Of a stretch of DNA of 64,000 nt, positions 37,093 to 49,763 are shown in pieces. The notes below the pieces were generated by a model. It was given only the letters and a program-made list of their open reading frames with translations, ran no database searches and was not told the origin of the DNA. This DNA is from Epiperipatus broadwayi. Taxonomy: Eukaryota; Onychophora; Udeonychophora; Euonychophora; Peripatidae. Position numbers and translations under genes: made by a program. The first letter of the stretch is position 1. Every line of letters starts with the position of its first letter. The DNA lies in contig JAQFVV010006293.1 in assembly GCA_028023455.1 (NCBI GenBank), positions 2,427,844 through 2,491,843 on the forward strand. The letters are read 5' to 3'.

Positions 37093-40000
37093 ATAACTAT
37101 TTTATTAGTTTAATTTAAATTACATGTCTATTCTGTGAGTGGCTAGCGCTTAGTCTGTAGAAATTATAATATAAAAAAGCCTACAAATTATTATATAAAA
37201 GTTTCACTGCAATGCAGCAACATATGATTAATTAATACCTTTTGATTGTGAAAATTGTTAGATATTATTTTTAAAAATATTATATATATATATGTTGAAA
37301 TTGAACAAAATAACAGAAACACTTAGACTTCTTAAAAGAATGTAGGAATATGTCTTCTGAGAAAAAATTGTTATATTTCATATAGGATGAAATTATATAA
37401 TATTTGAAAAGTGTCTAAAGAAATAAAAAGTGAATCCTCTTAAAGAGACTTTTCTTTATGTTATCTGAGAGATAGAAATAATATTGACACCTCATTCATG
37501 GTTTTAAATAAAATCATATCAAACAGTGCTCAAGAGATGATATTCAAACATCCAAATATTAGGTTGAATATATATCATTTCCATTTAATTGACCAAACTG
37601 AATTTTAAAATATAATTTCATAAATATATAGAGAAATATTACTTCTAAAGAGTAGTCCAAAGATTTCAATACTTCAATCAGATGAATGAAGAAATCATAT
37701 TCCACAAATCAATATTTGACTGACACAGTATAAATTAGAGCAATATATTTAAAGATGGCAGGATTTTTTGGAAATGATATTTGGACCATGAAATGAAACT
37801 TTTCTCCAAAAATATTCCAAAAAATCTGTGTTGTGATGTGTCCTTACAGAGTATGAGTGGACCAAAAAGCTGTCATAATATGGCTGCCCAAATCCATAAC
37901 CATGTCTGATAATTGGAAAAAGGCAATCTGGTTGATGGTTTCCTTTATTGTTTGCAAACATATATTCTTTTAATGTTTAGGGAAAATTAAATAAAGATTT
38001 TCCTAATTATATGACATACTTTAAATGAGCTGCTGATCAGTTCGTATGCTTTTTATAACATAACATTCATACCAGAAACTAATAGTTTTGAAACAGAATA
38101 TTTATAGTTAAAGTATATGAAGATGTAGTTTTTTAAAAAAAATATCTATAATCCTTTTTCATTTGCTACAATAATTGGGCAGCAGATTTGAACAGGTAGG
38201 TATTCATGAAATTGATTTGATGTCAATTATATCCAATGATAATTTTGTAATATTTTTCTTAACAATGAAAGTCACACCATTTTTTTATAATTAACCAGAA
38301 AAATAAATAGGACATTTTATTGTTATAGAATCTATCAATCTAATCCATCTTACATTATTAATTTTTAAAATGTATCTTTATCATGAAGCAATTTAGTGAT
38401 CTTTCCCTTGAAGATTTGAAGTTTCCTTTCCCTCAAAGCCAAGTTATCAATTAAAGGTCTAAACAATTTTAATCTAGTGAGCAATAGTTGGGTTTATTCT
38501 TGACACTTCCTCAGAAACATTTCAAATTCCTTCAGATCTTGGCAGACTCATTTTCCTGCAGAAAAGTTTCATTATTTTTTGTTTTACTATTCATGACTTT
38601 CAAAATAGTATAGGAATAGTTTATAACTGCTTTCTGTCATAAAGTTTAAAATAAATTTTAGCTATTGACATGACTGTAATCTATTTAAGACATAAAAAAA
38701 TCCTATATAGCTAATTTCCATTATAGATAATAAAGAAATATTAAAAAATATAAACAAACTTAAAAGTAAGATAATAAAAAAAAATTAAAAATTCTTTTTA
38801 TGAAAACTGTTAGAGATGGGAACGGTAGAAAGTATAATCAACATATGAAAAAGAATTACTTATGAACATATAAGTATCTAAACTTATATTCACTAGTTAT
38901 GAGCGCCTGAGAAGAAATAATTTCTATACTGCTATATTTTATATAATAATATCAGTGTTACCATGTAAAATCATATTAATAAATATGTTTATTCCATTAT
39001 TTTATTATTATGCATGTTTATACATAATTACATTTATGAATTCTATACATATAAGTGAAGCAATCGATATAACATTATATTCTCAAATATATATATATAT
39101 AGTATAACATACAATTATACATATACAGGTTATGGCATATGTCTGGAAAAGCTAAAAATATGAAGTATATTATTTTTCCCCATTTTTTTAAGTACCTGTA
39201 TATGATTTATGATGAGTGCATTTAGATAATCCAATCATACAAAATCAAAATCAAAAGAATTTAACAGACTGTGTTCAGACAATCTGTTGATAAGTTATAA
39301 TTAATAGAGATAAACTTCTAGCAAAGTTCAAAAATATTGTACTCGATTCAAAGAAGATAAACTGTGACTTTCCACCACCCCCTTTCCCTATTAGATTTCT
39401 AAAATTGTAAGCAATAATATTTTCAGGAATGTATCTGATATCATCTAACATATATTTACTGTATAAATAAATTAAAATGGATACAAAGGTCTAAATTATA
39501 TAAATATGAATGGAAATCTTAATTCCTGACTTCCTTCATATTTGATTCATACTTACTCAAACAAAGATCGTGTATATGCTATGAAATATATTTTACAATA
39601 TATTAATTTTTTTTATTATTATTATTCATAAATAATATCATCTGTATGTAGATATGAATATCTATGTGTTTGTGAATTATTAGCTGAAACTGTATGTATA
39701 TAATAAGGCTGCAGAAATGAATTTGGCATATTTGCAAATGTATAAATAGGGCTGCCCTAGCATGAATCATGGATTTTTTTTTAAATGTTTTTCATGTATT
39801 ACAGGTAAACATCATTAACATCAAATCCTTAATTCAAGTCTTTTTTGGATTGTTTTGTTTTTGTTTTTTAATTTCAAAATTGGATATTTTAGCCTCATTA
39901 TATATCTGAATTGTGTTAAGATAGATATATATACAGCTCTTTGCAGTCAGGCTAATTATATATTTATGAGTATTCACTATTTTTTTTTTCGTTCATCTTG

Positions 40001-40152
40001 TTTGCAATTGTGTATATAAATTAATTTATTTATTATAAAAGAGTAATGATCTCTTTTCAAATTTTCTATGAATAATTGAAGTTTTTCAGTAATAAATACT
40101 CAGATTAACAGGATATAACCTATTTGAAAACAACAACAACAACAAAATACTT

Positions 40153-40245
40153 CTTTTTTTTCCTAAGTCAAAACGTTGAGCGGAAGCAAACCCGGGCCAA
40201 CTGCTTGGAAGGCAGCTATGCTAACCACTAGGCTACCAACGTTTG
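40153..40245 (-). repeat. tRNA-Gly-derived SINE with 17-bp target duplication
   Basis: Minus-strand body 40172-40243 reads as a damaged tRNA-Gly(UCC): box A TAGCCTAGTGGTTAGCAT, anticodon arm GCTGCCTTCCAAGCAGT with TCC, then box B-like CGGGTTTGCTTCC, bounded by AACGTTGG and CAACGTT. The T arm is damaged, so it is not a functional tRNA. A short A-rich tail (AAAAAAAAG) lies at the left. The perfect 17-bp duplication ACAACAACAAAATACTT sits at 40136-40152 and 40246-40262, proving retroposition. Confidence 0.9.
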
Positions 40246-40728
40246 ACAACAACAAAATACTTTCAATCTGATTATACAATAATGATAAAATATGACTAGT
40301 ATAATTATTTTGCCATAAAATAGATTTTTTTTAAATGCAATTAAATTGAATTATAAATAACACTGGATCATGAAAAAGCATAACAGTTCTTATCGTTCAA
40401 TTATACTGCTCAACAATATGTTTGATTTATATAAAAAAAATTCTAATCACATTTATGTTTTAAAAAAAATATTAAAATATTTTGCTAATAAAAGAGAAAG
40501 TTGAATAATGCACTTCTAATATAAATAAATAAATATTATTTAAACAAATTATTTAAAATATTACATCAATGCAAAAACTTTCCAATATTGAATTTTATAA
40601 TAATATTTATAAAAGCTGCTACTAAAAACAAATGAGCTGATGGTCTACAAGATTGAAGATTATGGTATTTGAATATATATAATTTAAATACAAGTATAGT
40701 ATATATATACTTTAAATTAGATATAATT

Positions 40729-41676
40729 AGAGGGGATTTGAACCTCTTAGACTTTCAAGCTCTCTTTAGTCATCCACTCCATCTTATACAATCGATACAC
40801 ATGACCACATACATGTGAAAAATATAAATTAACTCCAATATACATATTTTGTACTGAACCAGCACTTATCAGTTGGTCCAGATCACCATCTCCCACACAC
40901 ATATAATCAGTGTCAGTTTATATTAAGATAGCAAATCTTCAAACTTTAATGGACAAGTTTCAAATATCTCTATTCTTCAGCCATCCGTATCATTGAAAAT
41001 CTGATGGTGGTATGTTCAAAGCCCCTGTTTATCAATTCTGTTGTCATACCCATATTGACCATAAGTCAATCGACCTCTCACATGTAGGATCTTAAGCCCA
41101 TTTAAATACAAAAAGAGGGGTGGGAAGAATACAGACTGAATATGTAATATTTAGATACAATAATATTATATATACTTTAAATTAGATGCAATTAGAAAGT
41201 ATTTGAACCCAGACTTTCTAATTTAAAATGTGTATACTATACTTGTATTTGAATATTACATATCCAGCCTGTATTCTGCCTATCCCTCTTTTTTGTATTT
41301 AAATGGACTTAAGGTCCTACATGTGAGGGGTCAGAATGACTTATGGTCAACATGGATATGAGAACAAAATTGAAAAACAAAGGCTTTGAATATACCATCA
41401 TCAGATTTTCAATGATATGGATGACTGAAGAGTTCAGAGAGGATTGAAGCTGGGCCATTAAAGTTTGAAGATTTGCTATCTTAATATAAACTGAACGCTA
41501 ATTATATATGTGTATGGGAGATGATGATCCGAATCAATTGATGAGCACTGGTTCAGCACAAAATATGCATATTGGAGATGAATGATCTTTTTCACACGTG
41601 TGTGGTCATGTGTATTGTTTGTAAAAATGGAAGATGACTAAAGGGATCTTGAAAGTCTCAGTTCAAATCCTCTCTA
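40729..41676. repeat. Inverted pair of ~432-bp repeat units (~950-bp palindrome)
   Basis: Arm 40729-41160 is the reverse complement of 41243-41676 with roughly 10-15% differences. Shared blocks include TTGCTATCTTAATATAAACT, TTTCAATGATA.GGATG and CACATGTAGGA. The outer ends carry GGTTCAAATCC-like box B sequence (GTTCAAATCC at 41661), so the unit may be a tRNA-derived SINE. The loop (41161-41242) holds a third, truncated start of the same unit at 41174-41217. Confidence 0.85.
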
Positions 41677-42649
41677 AATAATATATATATTGTAAGGGAA
41701 TGGTAATTTCCCTAAGAAAACATCAAGGTGGTGATATCTCACTATGATCAGATTTTTGATCTTCGCATAGAATGCTTTGACTAAGATGATCTAAATTTAA
41801 TCCAATATTGAATATACTTCAATAGTAATAATTTAATATTAAATATATAATATAGATCCAATATAGAGTAAATTATTCAACTGTCACCTTTATTAATTGT
41901 TCAGTTATGCTCAGAATTCAAACTCAGGGAGAAGTTGCGGTTAACTCTTTTCAGGGGTTTCCATCAATTTTACAGCAATAACCATATTCAATATAATCTC
42001 AATATCTTTTTAAAATTTATTTCAATTAAATTATTAGGATATTATATAACTATAATATATGTGTGTAGGTATATCTATTTGACTTTATTCTGGTTTAGTA
42101 AAATGAATAGATAAATTAAATAAATTAGAAACTTCTTTAATTTTAAAATAAACATTAACAATATTTATTAACAAATAACAATTCAAATTTTTTTAATATA
42201 ACAAAAATAATTATAAGGATTTGCTTCCATCTCTATTATTTTATAACATTAAATAGTTAATGTCTTTCCATATTTCCATAGTAGATATTTATTATAACAC
42301 GAACAGATCCTAATAACGTATTACGTAATAAACAAATTTTTATAATTTACGAAAAAAAATTATAAAAATACTAAACTAACTAATATTAATTTAATATATA
42401 TACAAATAAATAATAATATTATTTTATACAATCCAGATGAGAGAATTCCAACTTCATGAGACCATTCCGAAGTAAACTCATCATTAATGGAATGACTGCT
42501 GATTCATTATGAAATTACAAAAGAAATTACAACTAAAATTGAATAAGTAAGCATAATATAATACAAGCAAAGACTTATTAAAGTTATATTTAATAATATT
42601 TTATTATATATTAAAATTTCTAAAAATAATTCAGGTTATTATTATTTTT

Positions 42650-42729
42650 TAATGTGTCAAAGCGTCGGCCGGGAAGCGAACTCCGGAACAACAGCTGTGC
42701 TAACCACTCGACCACCAACGCATGACAGT
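42650..42729 (-). repeat. Short tRNA-Gly-like SINE, anticodon arm shortened
   Basis: Minus-strand tRNA-like body 42662-42721: GCGTTGGTGGTCGAGTGG, then GAGTTCGCTTCCCGGCCGACGC. The anticodon arm is reduced, giving about 60 nt. The tail TTTGACACATTA matches the other copies. An 11-bp duplication TTATTATTTTT lies at 42639-42649 and 42730-42740. Confidence 0.85.
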
Positions 42730-44244
42730 TTATTATTTTTCTCATAATATTAAAGACAATTACAAAAAAAGTACAGTATTTGCAATTATAACAAGGACCT
42801 TCAATAAAGAATAATACAATACACTTAAAAAAATCAACATAACTTTTAACTTACTATTAAAAAACAATATTTTATTATAAAGTTTTTGTAAATGATAAGA
42901 TTCAAAAAAATTGTTTAACTAACTATTCTATATCCAACTCAAATATAAATATTTCATCCAGAAGGCGCTGTATGTAAGAATTTAAAATTTAATTCTTATT
43001 TCTCTCAGACTACGACATGACAAATCAAATTATTTTGATCGGCAGCCAGAAATGATTTGTTTTTTAATGAGAAAATAAACAAACAGGAAAAAAAATAATA
43101 ATATGACGGAAAATAATAAAACATGGCATTCTTTATACATTTCAGAATAAATAATAGTTCAAACAATTAACTCTTAATTTACTATTCTTCGAAAGCATAA
43201 ATAAAATTAAATATTCGAACATACAAAATAGTTAGTATAAATCAAAAACTTATTACTAATGAAATTTTGCTGGTAGATAGATAGTTCTACCCTTTTTAAC
43301 GATCGCTAATTTAATAAATAATACAGTACTTGATATTAACAATATCACACGACTTTCTCACATCAATGATTAAAATATATTGTTATATAAAAAACAAAAT
43401 CAAGACATTTAATTTTATTTAAAAACTCAGAATAGGATTAAATTCGAATTAATACACAATGAAATATTTATTAGTCATATACATTCAATTCTTAATCCTA
43501 TATTTTCTCATTTTAAGATAATATATATCATTTTTAAGAATGCATATAATGAAAATTGAATTATTTCATACATCAAATCATAAAATTTTTAACATACATC
43601 TTTTTACATTGATTACGGTTAAGAAATGTCATCGTAAATAAACAAACATTGAGGTAAAATTCTCAAAAAAAAAGTATTAAAATGAACTATTTCCCCTATC
43701 ATATCTAGATTTTTGCCTTTGATCTCAGTTAATACTACTATTAAATGATGTTTAGTTAGACCTTTTTTTTTTTTGCTAATTTCTTCCACTCTTCAAGGTT
43801 GTAAATTTACATGTACACTGTATTTTTTTTTTAAAAAAAAAATCAGGTGCACTGTATATAGTTATAAACACATTAAAATTTATTTATGGCTAAATTAATA
43901 AGATTATTTTTGAATATAATACAATTATTTACAATTAAAGGAACTTGTGTTTTTAATTTTAGTTCATTATAAGTAAAGATATTTTAAACCCTACTCTAAA
44001 ACTAACTAATGTGAGCTTAAATAATCAACGGATCCTGATCTGGAGATGGGAGTTTTATAGCTCTATATCATCTGGTGTCTTGTGATTTGACTGTGAGCTT
44101 TTTTAAAAAAATAAAAATAAAAAATTCCAAATTCACTTTACTCCAGATTACTGAATGATGATGCAATCTAATAAATTAATTAATAAATATTTTATGAAAC
44201 TGATTGCATGCTGTGTCCTATGTACAGCAAAAGCCATCTGAGGC

Positions 44245-44330
44245 AACTACTTGGAACTTGAAAAATAATTTCAATTGTTACCCAGCCTAGTTTCAGATGC
44301 ACTAATTATTACACCACTAGCACATTCATT
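44245..44330 (-). repeat. Possible tRNA-derived SINE
   Basis: Minus strand: GTGCTAGTGGTGTAATAATT and GTGCATCTGAAACTAGGC resemble the 5' half of a tRNA; the box B-like CAAGTTCCAAG is poor. Confidence 0.35.
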
Positions 44331-47300
44331 ATATATATATTTATTATTTATAATTTTATAAATATTCATAAGTTTTCAGTTAATTAAATAAAAAAAGATA
44401 ATTCAATGGCTCAGAACCCAGTGTTGAAATCTGCATAATATTAGAATCATTTTTTGGTCTGTAATCAGGGCAATAACAAATTACATTGGGATTTATACCC
44501 TTCAATCAAAATACTGCGAGAATGGCTATAATATGATTCTTAAAAAATCTTAAGTATACTTGAAAAACATTTTCAAATTCAATCCAGAAATGGATCCAAG
44601 TTAACTAAGTGATAAATTATCAAAGTATTCAAGTAAGTGACAGTATGGAACAAATATTTTTTATGAGAGATATTTCCTTAATACTGGTTTCTGAATGCAG
44701 GATTGGTCTCAATAATAATTATAAAACTGCACACAGCATGCTACTTATCTTCTTAGTAGTGTCTTCAAAGAAATTTGTTAGAATTTATTTCCTAGTTATA
44801 ATTTATAAAAATAATCCATTGTAAATAAATAACAAAACTTCATTAAATAAAGTATAACAACAGGGAATTTAATATTGAAAATAAAAAAATCATTAATGCA
44901 GTATATCAATAACAAACATAGGCAAATTAAATAATTTTGAAATTATTGTCTTATAATTATTGTAAACTGCTAAAAAAAAAAAAAAAATACTAATGATTAC
45001 AACAAGGGATTATTACAATAATTTTTGATCAGATCTGCTGTATGGAATTATGTTGAATAATGTGATTCTCAACCTGTCCATTGTGAAAAAACGTTATAAT
45101 AAGTAATTATTAAAATAATATCTGTAAGAATAAATTATCATATGATAATTGTTGGATTGAATTTTCAGACTTAATATAGGATTTGACAAAAATATACAGC
45201 AATAAAAGACATTTTAGCTTTTGAACTGATTATTTCAAAATTGCTATCAATTCAGAAATTTCAATCAGATAATTAATTATTAAAAATATGTATCAATTTT
45301 TATTTTTAAATCATCAAATATCTATAACTATTTGATCTTTAAAATTATTGTAGATAATTACAGAAAATATTTTGAATATTTTTGACAAAGAGAAGGCATC
45401 ATTTATCCTAACAATATTTTTGCAATCTATTTACTAGGAACAACTGGATTAGAAATTTTCACATTATTAGTCTTTATATGAGTCCAAATGTTGTGATACC
45501 AAATGTTTGCTCATAGTAATTGCAAATTAGATTACAATCATCTGCTTGGTCTCATTGTCCTTGTATTTGAATAGTTTAAGAAAATTAACCAACATTTTAC
45601 ATATGATTAATTTTGAAATATAATTAAATGTAATTTTATTTTAAAAGTAAAAAAAAAAACATGTTGTTAATATCATACAATTTTTGTGATTTCAATTTAG
45701 CACTTTTTTTATAGCACATGGCAGAAAACATTTTTATTTGATCTTAAAAGCATAATTTAAATGAAACAATCAAAAGACAAATAAAACTAAAATATAGAAA
45801 CAAATTGTAGTTGATCAATGAAGAATCTTTTCAATATCTTATCTGCTTCAAAATAAGATACTGACTGAACAAAGCATGTTTCTCATCAAAATGAAAAGAC
45901 ATCAAGCACTCATAATAACATGATAGTATAATATTGACAATGTTTTGTTTTTAAATTGCAATAACTAAATGCTCAAAAAAAAAACAACAACAATTTACTA
46001 TCTCAAAAAAGCTCTTTTAGCATTATATAAGTTGCACTGAAAATGATAAAATGTCAAAAAAAAACAAAAAAACTTGTAAGATTCTAGAAAAATATTATTT
46101 TTATAAAGATTGTTGAATCTGAAATGAAACAATTCTTAAATGAATCATCATCAGGGATATTATCAATCATCTAATAAAAGATATTATTGAAGATACGAAT
46201 AAATAAGATAAATAATAAAATAGTGAATTAAATTTTATCTAGATGAAACAATTAATAACTGCAATGAAATTTATCTAATATAGTACACTGGAGATAAAAT
46301 AGTTGAAGATCTGCAAAAATTAGTCATAGTACAAAAGCTGAAGATTTTGTATGAAATCATAGATATTTTTGTAACTAAAAAACAAAATTAACTTTATCAA
46401 ATATGTTGACATTTATAATGATGATGATCACTGCATGTCAAGCCAATAAAGGGATTACAAATGCATAAACACAAAAAAGTCTAATGCAGTATGTGCATCT
46501 CACTAGCTGAGCCTCATTCTAAATGAAGCTCTATAACCAGTAATCAAGACAATCACATTTATTAAAACATCCATGAAAACTTGCAGTTTAATAATTTGTA
46601 TATCAACATGATGGATGAGCATAGTTCTTTGCAATTCTTGCTGGATTTTTTTTTTAATGAGAACATCTTATTGACAGTGTAACTCCATTCATATCTTCTT
46701 ATAGAATCTTGTTGCAAATACTGAAATAATGATTTTTGGTTTTGAATTAGTTTATTTTTGCAATATTTTTGACAAAATAAATTATGCTAATATGTCAGAC
46801 AAAATTTTTGTTTTAAAAAAAAAATTAGAATTGGGAGGGGGAGGACCCTAGAAAAAAAATATTACTTTCCACTTTTATATCATTTTTTATAGCAAGAAGA
46901 AAAGTTTATTTTAATGAAGAATTAAAATGAACTCCTCCACACATGTTGAAGAATATTTTTTAGAAAATTCTAAAAAGCACCTATGGGTTAAAGATTTAGT
47001 TGACATAAAAACCTATAATATATATATTTACTGTTGAAGAAAAACAATTTATTGATATCACATTAGATTTTATAGTGAAAACAACATTTTTATTAAGCAA
47101 ATATTCAAGATGTAGTAAAAATGTTGTAGTAATAGTATTTATATTTTTTTCATTTGTAAAATTGGATTTCCAACAATAGTAGTTATTAAACTAATCAGGA
47201 ACAAAATTAAATGCTGACAAACAACAATATGCATTGCTAATTTTGAAAATGGTGTCTATCATATTGTTTTCTAAATAATATTCTGATTACTATTTCATAT

Positions 47301-48520
47301 ATAATAATTATTGTTTTTAACATATGTAGAAGTTTTATTTCAAAGAAAGTATCAGACAAATTTTACAAATAAATAATTATCCTGATTCAAAATAGTTAAA
47401 AACTATTAACTTAATAGATTAAATAACTTAGTCAATTCGCAATGCTTCTTCATATACAATGTACAATTTTATTTATAATATGCTTTAATATTTTTAAAAA
47501 ACAAACATAGTTGTTGATAAATTTTTGATGCAATTGTTATATAGAATCAGTTTAAAAGCGTGAACAAAGTAAATACGTTAAACAGTCATTTTATTGATTT
47601 CTTTTATATCTATTGAAAATACAATTTTCACAGTAACTTAATAATACATCATTAAAAAAAAACAATTAAATGCTCCATAAAACGAACATAAAAAAATAAT
47701 GATCTTAATAAAATATAATAACGATTAAAAATAATATTAAAATAAAGAATTTAAATATTTTTAAACTTTTTAAATTTATTCATAACTTGTACATTGGTGT
47801 ATGTTAGTTCTAAATTTAGAACAAAAACAATAAGGTATAGAAATATCTATTAGACATTATTGATAAGTTGTTTCTCTTTTTTTAATGAAATAAGACTTTC
47901 AAACAATCACCAGAATCCATGATGTAAATAAAAGAACTTTATTTAGAATATCTTTTTTTTTCTCTAAGAAAATAAATATTATTTTTAATTTAATAATAGT
48001 ATTGATAAAGAAGATCAAAATAGGATGCTTCTGAATTTGATTGTTTTACATATTATATGTACATTAAAATCAAATATAAATATATTGTTCATATTATTAT
48101 TTTGTCTATTTCCTTGACAAACTAATATTTAAAAATGCAAATAGTAAAAGTGATTATTTAAATAAATAATTAAAAATAGGTCATTTGTCATAATGATAAT
48201 TGTAATAAATATAAAAATTAAAATTATAAATACCTAAATCCATTATATTTATTGTAAAAGTATTCTACACTAATTATCATGTTTTTCTGTCAATATATAT
48301 AAAATAATTATCTTTCACTAAAATGGCCCTTTAGAAAAATACAATATCCTACCATGTTTTTTATTTTATTTGTTAAAATTTGCAGAAATAATAAATGCAT
48401 GTGAGTAATGGCGAGTTTTTTTTAGTATTTTTTTTTAACTTTTGCAAAAATGATTAAGTAGAAAACTGATAATCGACACTGTTAAAATACTATGTAGGGA
48501 AAAAAAAAACTTAAAAAAAA

Positions 48521-49763
48521 GATACCATATTTACTGGCGTATCAGATACACCCACTTTTTTATATACATTTTAAAGAAAATTAATAATTTTCTACATTTT
48601 TTCATGAATTGCCTTAATGATTTACTGTATTAATTTTATATAGAGAGCTCGTAAGTAAGCTCTTAACAAGCTTTGTGGAATATCCCCAACCCCTAAGTAA
48701 GGTGAAGCCAGTAGCAGAAACCAGTCTGGGATTGGGGATATTCTGCAAAGCTTATTAAGAACTTATTTGCGAGCTTTATATATAACTTTGTAATACAAGC
48801 TTGTTAAATTAGGTCATGTGACATATGACTTGATTTCTTTGTAACTTTATTAATTTTACATTTATTTATGTCTACAAAAAATGTCCAATTTCAAAACCCA
48901 GAAATTCATCTACAGAGCTATTTTTGTTTTAGTTCACATATATAGTCATTTCTCTTCATGAATCTAGAACATCATGATGTTGATCCTATAAAATCAGCGA
49001 TGCTTCTGTTAGTAGATATCAGTCTTGCTTGTTGAATAATCATTTAAATTGAAAATTCTAAGCTTTTGTGGTATAATATCTGAGTTTTTTTATTCTTTTT
49101 CTAATTCCAGCCATTTTGAAATTTCATGTCATAGATTGTGTTTAGTATACATAGCTTTGTGTAGGTCCTCTTCCTGTCTTTTCCAAGTTCTTTTCATCTT
49201 TTCAGTTGGCGGTGACCCTAAATTTCTCTCTGCTGCTCTGTTTCCATGTTCTTTAGCGTACACAATCACTTATAGCTTGAAAGTAATATCATAGGAGAAT
49301 CTGTGTTGTTTTTGAGCTATGTTTTGTCAAGAAACCTCAACATAAAATATCAAAGAACACCAATAATATTCTGGACAAATCTATCAAGTTTAAAGGTTAC
49401 AGTGCATTGTTGAAATGTAATCATGCATGCACACATTGGATAAATCGTAATTTTGAAATATCAATGGATCTGAACTCTATTTCATTGGAATGCTGCCTCT
49501 TTAAGCAATGAAGCATAAAATATATTACACAACTTATTATCTTATAATAAATATTAAAAAACATGGAATTTATTTATTTGAAACCACTGTTTCATAAATG
49601 GACAAAATGTAACATATGTATAGTATATTAATATAAACCAGAAGTTTTAGCCTGATTGAAATTTCAACTCAAAATTTTAATTACTGTTGCATAAAATACC
49701 CCTCATATTTTAGGCATATTTTGAAGGGAAAAGTATGTTCTATATGCTGGCAAATATGATGAG
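48521..49763 (-). mobile_element. pogo/Tigger-like DNA transposon, decayed
   Basis: A minus-strand reading from about 49290 gives VIVYAKEHGNRAAERNLG, PPTEKMKRTWKRQEEDLHKA, then WLELEKE and, frameshifted, a stretch like 'FMKR..yI..rTK'. In pogo/Tigger-type proteins 'AxxHGNRAAxRxFG...W..QE..L' is the N-terminal helix-turn-helix, followed by the CENPB-type DNA-binding domain. Left end ATACCATATTTACTGGCGTAT (48522-48542) and right end ATATGCTGGCAAATATGATG (49742-49761) are imperfect inverted repeats. The DDE catalytic part is missing. A small MITE lies between 48643 and 48774. Confidence 0.65.
48643..48774. mobile_element. Small MITE nested in the pogo-like element
   Basis: Inverted repeats of about 45 bp: GCTCGTAAGTAAGCTCTTAA and, in reverse complement, GCTCGCAAATAAGTTCTTAA, both continuing into GAATATCCCCAA. 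Flanks TTTATATA at 48635-48642 and 48775-48782 may be the target duplication, although the area is AT-rich. Confidence 0.75.

Noticed and set aside
42900-43060. Candidate upstream exon of the GTPBP2-like gene
   Set aside because: Slightly higher GC, but all minus-strand frames lack family motifs and splice sites in the needed phase.
49049-49294. Plus-strand 81-codon ORF
   Set aside because: Antisense of the pogo-like DNA-binding region, which reads clearly on the minus strand.
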